In this document: positions 41,705-45,666 of the stretch, one piece after another
Position numbering within the stretch: the stretch's first letter is position 1
Layout of the letters: each line of letters opens with the position of its first letter
NCBI GenBank assembly: GCA_001803235.1
Contig: MHBL01000319.1
Location: forward strand, 1 to 45,666
Source of the DNA: Lentisphaerae bacterium RIFOXYA12_64_32
GTDB lineage: Bacteria; Verrucomicrobiota; Lentisphaeria; Oligosphaerales; YB12-FULL-65-16
Reading direction: 5' to 3'
Length of the DNA stretch: 45,666 bases
Made by a program: the position numbers and the translations under genes
Notes under the pieces: generated by a model
What the model was told of the DNA's origin: nothing
Database searches by the model: none
What the model saw: the letters and a program-made list of their open reading frames with translations, nothing else

Positions 41705-41743
41705 CCTGAAACCTGACACCTGAAACCTGAACACTGAAACCTG
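41705..41743. repeat. Heptamer run (CCTGAAA/CCTGACA) before valS
   Basis: CCTGAAACCTGACACC, TGAAACCTGAACACTG and AAACCTG in series, ending 29 bases before the valS start. Confidence 0.85.
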
Positions 41744-41771
41744 CCCCCGCCCGCTTGTCTGGAGAGCGCCG

Positions 41772-44453
41772 ATGACAGAAGAGAGCATGGCCAAGGCGTA
41801 CAGCCCGGCCGAAGTTGAGGCAAAGTGGTATCCTGAGTGGGAACGCCGCGGGTATTTCCGCGCCCGTGCGGATTCCGCCAAGAAGCCGTATACCATCGTC
41901 ATTCCGCCGCCGAACGTCACCGGAATGCTCACCCTCGGGCACGTCCTGAACAACACGCTGCAGGATATTCTGATCCGGTTCGAGAAGATGCGCGGCCGCG
42001 AGGTCTGCTGGGTGCCTGGCACCGACCACGCCGGGATTGCGACGCAGTCCAAGGTGGAGGCACACCTGCGCGAGACGGAGAAACTGACGCGGTACGACCT
42101 GGGTCGCGAGGCGTTCCTGCAGCGGGTGTGGCAGTGGAAGGAGCAGTACGGCGGCACGATCATCGGCCAACTGCGCCGCCTCGGCACCGCCTGCGACTGG
42201 GAACGCGAGCGCTTCACGCTCGAACCGGCCCTGTCCAAAGCGGTCGAAGAGACGTTCATCCGGCTCTACGAAAAGGGCCTGATCTACAAGGGCCACCGCA
42301 TCATCAACTGGTGTCCGAAATCGCGCACCGCCCTCTCCGACGAGGAGGTCTTTTACAAGGAAACAAACGGCAAGCTCTGGTACTTCCGTTACCCGCTCAT
42401 GGACGGCTCCAGCGTCGTGACGGTCGCCACGACGCGACCGGAAACGATGCTCGGCGACACCGCCGTGGCGGTGAACCCGCGCGATCCGCGCTACGCCCGA
42501 CTGCTGGGCAAGACGGTGCGGTTGCCGCTGGTGAACCGCGAGATCCCGATCATTGCCGACGAGTTCGTCGACCCGGCGTTCGGGACTGGCGCCGTCAAAG
42601 TCACGCCGGCGCATGACCCGAACGATTACGAGATAGGGCTGCGCCACAAGCTGCCCATGATCAACGTGATGAATGACGACGGCACCATGAACGCCGACGC
42701 CGGCGCCGAGTTCGATGGCCTGGACCGCTACGCCTGCCGCAAAGCGGTCTTGAAGCGCATGGAGGAGCAGGACCTGATCGAGAAGATCGAGCCCCATGTG
42801 CACCAGGTCGGCTACTCCGAGCGCGGCGACGTGCCGGTCGAACCACGACTGTCCGAGCAGTGGTTCGTGCGCATGAAGCCCCTCGCCGAGCCGGCGCTGG
42901 CCGCGGTGCTCGACGGGCGTGTCCGCTTCTACCCCGACCGCTGGGTCAAGACGTACCGACACTGGATGGAGAACATCAAGGACTGGTGCATCAGCCGCCA
43001 GCTCTGGTGGGGACACCGCATTCCGGCCTACTACTGCGCCGGCTGCCGCCACGTCGTGGTCGGCCGCAGCGCACCGGCGTCGTGTCCGAAGTGCCACACC
43101 CAGGAGTTTCACCAGGAAGAAGACGTGCTCGACACGTGGTTCAGTTCCTGGCTCTGGCCGTTCTCCGTGTTCGACTGGCCCAAGGAGACGCCGGACCTGA
43201 AGCGCTTCTACCCGACCGACACGCTGGTGACCGGGCCGGACATCATCTTCTTCTGGGTCGCGCGCATGATCATGGCGGGACTGGAGTTCCGCGGCGAAGT
43301 GCCGTTCAAGGATGTGTACTTCACCTCGATCATCCGCGACGACAAGGGTCGCAAGATGTCCAAGAGTCTGAAGAATTCGCCCGACCCGCTGGACGTGATC
43401 GCCACCTACGGCGCCGACGCGCTGCGCTTCACCATGGTCTACATCTCCCCCGTGGGCCAGGACATCCGCTACAGCAACGAGAAGTGCGAGATCGGCCGGA
43501 ACTTCGCCAACAAACTCTGGAACTCCGCGCGCTTCCGCCTGCGCCAGGGCGAACGGCACGGCGACTGGCGCGACCTATCGGACCTTACCGCCGCCGACCT
43601 GCGCCCGGACGACCAGTGGATTCTGGCGCGCCTGAACGAGACGATCCGCGAGGTCACCAAGGCGTTGTGCGAACTGCGCTACAGCGACCTGTCGCGCCTG
43701 CTGTACGAGTTCATGTGGAACGACTTCTGCGACTGGTACCTGGAATCGGCCAAGGCGGTGCTGTACGAGGGCGACGCGAAAGCCAAGGCCGTCGTGCTGC
43801 GCGTGTTCGACCACGTAATGGGCGTGTTCCTGCGGTTGCTGCACCCGGTGATGCCGTTCGTGACCGAGGAACTCTACCACCACCTCGGCTTTGTGGGCGA
43901 GGACGGCTCCATTATGTGCGCCGCCTGGCCGGAACCCATGACCGACGACGTGCAGCGAAAACTGGGCGCCACACCCGAACTGGCGACCCGCGTGGCGGCG
44001 AAATTCGAACTGATCCGCCAGGTCCGCAACGTCCGCGCGAGCTATGTTATCCCGCCGGCGACCAAGATCGCCGTGGTCATCGTGCCGGGGACCGAGGATC
44101 TGGTGCGGTTCCTGGCCAGCGACTCGGTGTCGCTGCAGGCGCTGATGTACGCTTCGAGCGTCACGGTGACCAACCGCTACGACGCCAGCGGGCCGACCGG
44201 CGTCGCCGTGGCGCCGATGGGCACCGCCTACGTGCCGCTGGCCGACATCATTGACATCCCGGGCGAAGTGGCGCGGCTGAAGAAGCAGGAGACCGAACTG
44301 CGCGGCTTCCTGCAACGGACGCAAGGCAAGCTGGAGAACGAGAAGTTCGTGGCCAAGGCGCCACCGGACGTGGTCGAAAAAGAGAAGGTGCGCATGGCCG
44401 AACTGCGCGAGCAACTGGGCCGGGTGCGCGAGCAACTCAAGGCTCTGAGCTGA
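41772..44453 (+). CDS. valS: Valyl-tRNA synthetase
   Basis: 893 residues, normal for class Ia ValRS. The N-terminal signature is PPPNVTGMLTLGHVLNNT (TLGH in place of the more common HMGH/HIGH), with the KMSKS loop RKMSKSLKNSPDPLDVI. The editing domain (CP1) includes TTRPETMLGDTAVAVNP and GTGAVKVTPAHDPNDYEIG, which hydrolyses mischarged Thr-tRNA(Val). The Cys-x2-Cys pairs in CAGCRHVV and CPKCHTQ look like a zinc knuckle. The C-terminal coiled-coil arm ends LREQLGRVREQLKALS. GGAGAG lies six bases before ATG 41772. The nfu-like gene follows after 13 bases. Confidence 0.96.
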   Translation: MTEESMAKAYSPAEVEAKWYPEWERRGYFRARADSAKKPYTIVIPPPNVTGMLTLGHVLNNTLQDILIRFEKMRGREVCWVPGTDHAGIATQSKVEAHLRETEKLTRYDLGREAFLQRVWQWKEQYGGTIIGQLRRLGTACDWERERFTLEPALSKAVEETFIRLYEKGLIYKGHRIINWCPKSRTALSDEEVFYKETNGKLWYFRYPLMDGSSVVTVATTRPETMLGDTAVAVNPRDPRYARLLGKTVRLPLVNREIPIIADEFVDPAFGTGAVKVTPAHDPNDYEIGLRHKLPMINVMNDDGTMNADAGAEFDGLDRYACRKAVLKRMEEQDLIEKIEPHVHQVGYSERGDVPVEPRLSEQWFVRMKPLAEPALAAVLDGRVRFYPDRWVKTYRHWMENIKDWCISRQLWWGHRIPAYYCAGCRHVVVGRSAPASCPKCHTQEFHQEEDVLDTWFSSWLWPFSVFDWPKETPDLKRFYPTDTLVTGPDIIFFWVARMIMAGLEFRGEVPFKDVYFTSIIRDDKGRKMSKSLKNSPDPLDVIATYGADALRFTMVYISPVGQDIRYSNEKCEIGRNFANKLWNSARFRLRQGERHGDWRDLSDLTAADLRPDDQWILARLNETIREVTKALCELRYSDLSRLLYEFMWNDFCDWYLESAKAVLYEGDAKAKAVVLRVFDHVMGVFLRLLHPVMPFVTEELYHHLGFVGEDGSIMCAAWPEPMTDDVQRKLGATPELATRVAAKFELIRQVRNVRASYVIPPATKIAVVIVPGTEDLVRFLASDSVSLQALMYASSVTVTNRYDASGPTGVAVAPMGTAYVPLADIIDIPGEVARLKKQETELRGFLQRTQGKLENEKFVAKAPPDVVEKEKVRMAELREQLGRVREQLKALS

Positions 44454-44466
44454 AAGGGCGTGACAC

Positions 44467-44712
44467 ATGGCAGCGAATGAAATGGACGCAAAGATCAGGG
44501 AAGTCCTGGAAGAACTGCGCGGCGCATTGCAGGCCGACGGAGGCGACCTGGAAGTCGTCGCCATCCAGGGCACCAAAGTGACGCTCAAACTCAAGGGCGC
44601 CTGTGGCTGCTGCCCGCACGCGCAGATGACGCTCAAGAACGGTATCGAGCGCATCCTGCGCGAACGCGTCAGCGAGGACATCGTCGTCGAGCGCGCGACG
44701 GAAGAGAAGTGA
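44467..44712 (+). CDS. NifU-like (Nfu) Fe-S scaffold
   Basis: 81 residues, a stand-alone NifU C-terminal domain: VLEELRGALQADGGDLEVV, then LKLKGACGCCPHAQMTLKNG. The CxxC cysteines (ACGCC) bind a transient cluster that is delivered to target enzymes such as the class I fumarase or dehydratases. Directly downstream of valS (13-base gap, likely co-transcribed). Complements the cysteine desulfurase at 2016, though far from it. Confidence 0.9.
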   Translation: MAANEMDAKIREVLEELRGALQADGGDLEVVAIQGTKVTLKLKGACGCCPHAQMTLKNGIERILRERVSEDIVVERATEEK

Positions 44713-44910
44713 TGCGGGACAGTGGCGCGGGACAAGTGGCGCGGGACCTCCGGGACCGCGCTAAGGCACTCGGGGCCGTCTCGGCCCGAGTCTCTCGGAC
44801 GGGGACCGGCCCGAGTACCCCGCTTCGGCCCGGGACGGGCCGAGCCACTGGCGCCCTGCTTCGGCGACCCGCCGGACGCGTGCGGCTGACACAAGAGGAG
44901 TGGCTACATC
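44713..44910. repeat. Spacer with GC-rich hairpins (198 bp)
   Basis: Repeats of GTGGCGCGGGACAAGTGGCG flavour at the start and palindromes such as ACTCGGGGCCG/CGGCCCGAGT (44768-44791), a degenerate relation of the CAAAGTGGC family. No gene seen. It may hold an ilvH leader. Confidence 0.5.
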
Positions 44911-45441
44911 ATGAGACACACCATCTCGGTGCTGGTTGAGAACAAGTTCGGCGTGCTGGCCCGGATTGCGGGGCTGTTCAGCGGCCGCGGCTTCAACATC
45001 GACAGCCTCACGGTCAGCCCGACACACGACGAGAGCCTGTCCAAGATGACCATTGTCACCAGCGGCGACGACGCCGTGCTGGAGCAGATCGACAAGCAGC
45101 TCAACAAGCTGGTGAACGTGCTGAAGGTCACCGACCTGACGGGCAGCGGCTTCGTGGGCCGCGAGCTGATGATGATCAAGGTCAGGGCCCGCGGCCACAA
45201 GCGCAGTGAAGTGCTCGAAGTCACAAACATCTTCAAGGGCAACATCATCCACGTCGAGCACGAAGCGCTGATCGTCGAGATCACCGGCCGCTCGGAGAAG
45301 CTCGACGCCTTCACCGACCTGATGCGCAAGTTCGGCATCGTCGAACTCGCCCGGACCGGCAAAGTCGCCATGGCGCGCGCCGCGAAGTCCACCGAGGACA
45401 TCGACGTGGCCCCAACCTACATGCAGACCCGCGCGGACTGA
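44911..45441 (+). CDS. ilvH: Acetolactate synthase small (regulatory) subunit
   Basis: 176 residues with the N-terminal ACT domain (HTISVLVENKFGVLARIAGL, FSGRGFNIDSLTVSPT) that binds valine for feedback inhibition, and the C-terminal activating domain (KGNIIHVEHEALIVEITGRS). It regulates the catalytic subunit IlvB/IlvI, not seen here. GAGGAG lies ten bases before ATG 44911. Location after valS and nfu groups valine charging with branched-chain synthesis; ilvC may follow beyond the window. Confidence 0.95.
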   Translation: MRHTISVLVENKFGVLARIAGLFSGRGFNIDSLTVSPTHDESLSKMTIVTSGDDAVLEQIDKQLNKLVNVLKVTDLTGSGFVGRELMMIKVRARGHKRSEVLEVTNIFKGNIIHVEHEALIVEITGRSEKLDAFTDLMRKFGIVELARTGKVAMARAAKSTEDIDVAPTYMQTRAD

Positions 45442-45666
45442 GGCCGGACAAGACTCCCCCTTCCCGCCACGGCCATACCCATCAAGCTAACGGCGGTGGC
45501 TTGCGCATGTACCGCAAGATGGTGTTCCGCAAAGTAGCAGCGTGGCTCCAGCCTTGCTGTACCGTCCCCAATCCGCGCCAGGGCTCTCACCCGGCGCGGG
45601 GAACTGCCAGACCTCACCGAAGTGAGCACGCGTGTCGCGCAAGTTGAACGCCCACACTTGAGGTCG
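45442..45666. other. End of window, no gene seen (225 bp)
   Basis: No start codon with a convincing frame, no tRNA and no terminator with a U-tract. A block AAGTAGCAGCGTGGCTCCAG (45532-45551) has a repeat-like look but no second copy in the window. Confidence 0.35.

Larger units (their letters stand above)
40969..41771. other. Intergenic repeat cluster and valS leader (803 bp)
   Basis: Contains TGCGTCAG termini at 41049 and 41193, two facing copies of the dispersed element with a 63-bp perfect inverted repeat at their junction, a structured leader (41536-41640) and a heptamer run (41705-41743). No gene supported; the open frames here are compositional. Confidence 0.5.

Noticed and set aside
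41460..41771. T-box riboswitch upstream of valS
   Set aside because: No TGGNACC antiterminator sequence or AGTA/GNTG boxes found. Reported only as a structured leader.
40181..42259. 692-codon minus-strand open frame across the repeats
   Set aside because: Antisense to valS at one end and out of frame with the oxidoreductase at the other. It is repeat sequence translated by chance.
45442..45666. tRNA or rRNA near the window end
   Set aside because: I could not fold a cloverleaf and found no conserved TTCGAATC-like arm.

Overview
The window is high-GC DNA (my estimate, roughly two thirds G+C) with about 33 protein genes, no rRNA or tRNA that I can see, and intergenic spaces unusually rich in short palindromes and heptanucleotide repeats. 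The mix of a sulfatase, an alpha-L-fucosidase, a very large exported heparinase-II/III-like protein, uroporphyrinogen-decarboxylase-like (URO-D) proteins, a Gfo/Idh/MocA oxidoreductase and a GAP1/GTPase cassette suggests a heterotrophic, polysaccharide-using bacterium of the PVC type (Planctomycetes, Lentisphaerae, Kiritimatiellae) or a similar candidate phylum such as Hydrogenedentes. This is inferred from gene content only; no marker gene was searched.

Layout. 1-7.8 kb: a 2-oxo acid decarboxylase, a cysteine desulfurase, two polytopic membrane proteins of glycosyltransferase type, and a decapitated xylose isomerase remnant cut by a repeat element. 8.1-12 kb: a hybrid sensor kinase and glycerol kinase. 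12.3-17.2 kb: alpha-L-fucosidase and sulfatase, with two small toxin-antitoxin pairs (BrnT-like; Unstab_antitox/ParE) between them. 17.7-20.8 kb: a compact nickel/cobalt ECF transporter (cbiM-PDGLE fusion, cbiQ, cbiO) behind nikR, which carries a candidate NikR operator. 20.9-21.7 kb: an MNT/HEPN pair. 21.8-28.1 kb: a three-gene cassette on the minus strand (FHA-GYF-zinc ribbon-GTPase; GAP1-N2-like protein; 1019-residue coiled-coil membrane protein). 28.2-33.6 kb: a heparinase-like giant translationally coupled to a HEAT/zinc-ribbon/PD-(D/E)XK-like protein. 33.7-35.3 kb: class I fumarase alpha and beta genes separated by a perfect 50-bp palindrome. 35.5-41 kb: two URO-D paralogues around an AraC regulator, a Bro-N protein and a Gfo/Idh/MocA oxidoreductase. 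41.8-45.4 kb: valS, a NifU-like scaffold and ilvH.

The best candidate for an unusual system is the GAP1/GTPase cassette at 21.8-28.1 kb. It resembles the GTPase-centred conflict systems predicted by comparative genomics, here with an FHA domain that could tie it to Ser/Thr kinase signalling and with a large membrane-anchored partner of no family known to me. It sits beside an MNT/HEPN pair, so the 20.9-28.1 kb stretch reads as a small defence or conflict island. The second theme is the repeat population: a dispersed element with a TGCGTCAG terminus (several copies, one abutting the broken xylose isomerase), REP-like palindromes beginning CAAAGTGGC, tandem GACACCT heptamers, and two long perfect inverted repeats.
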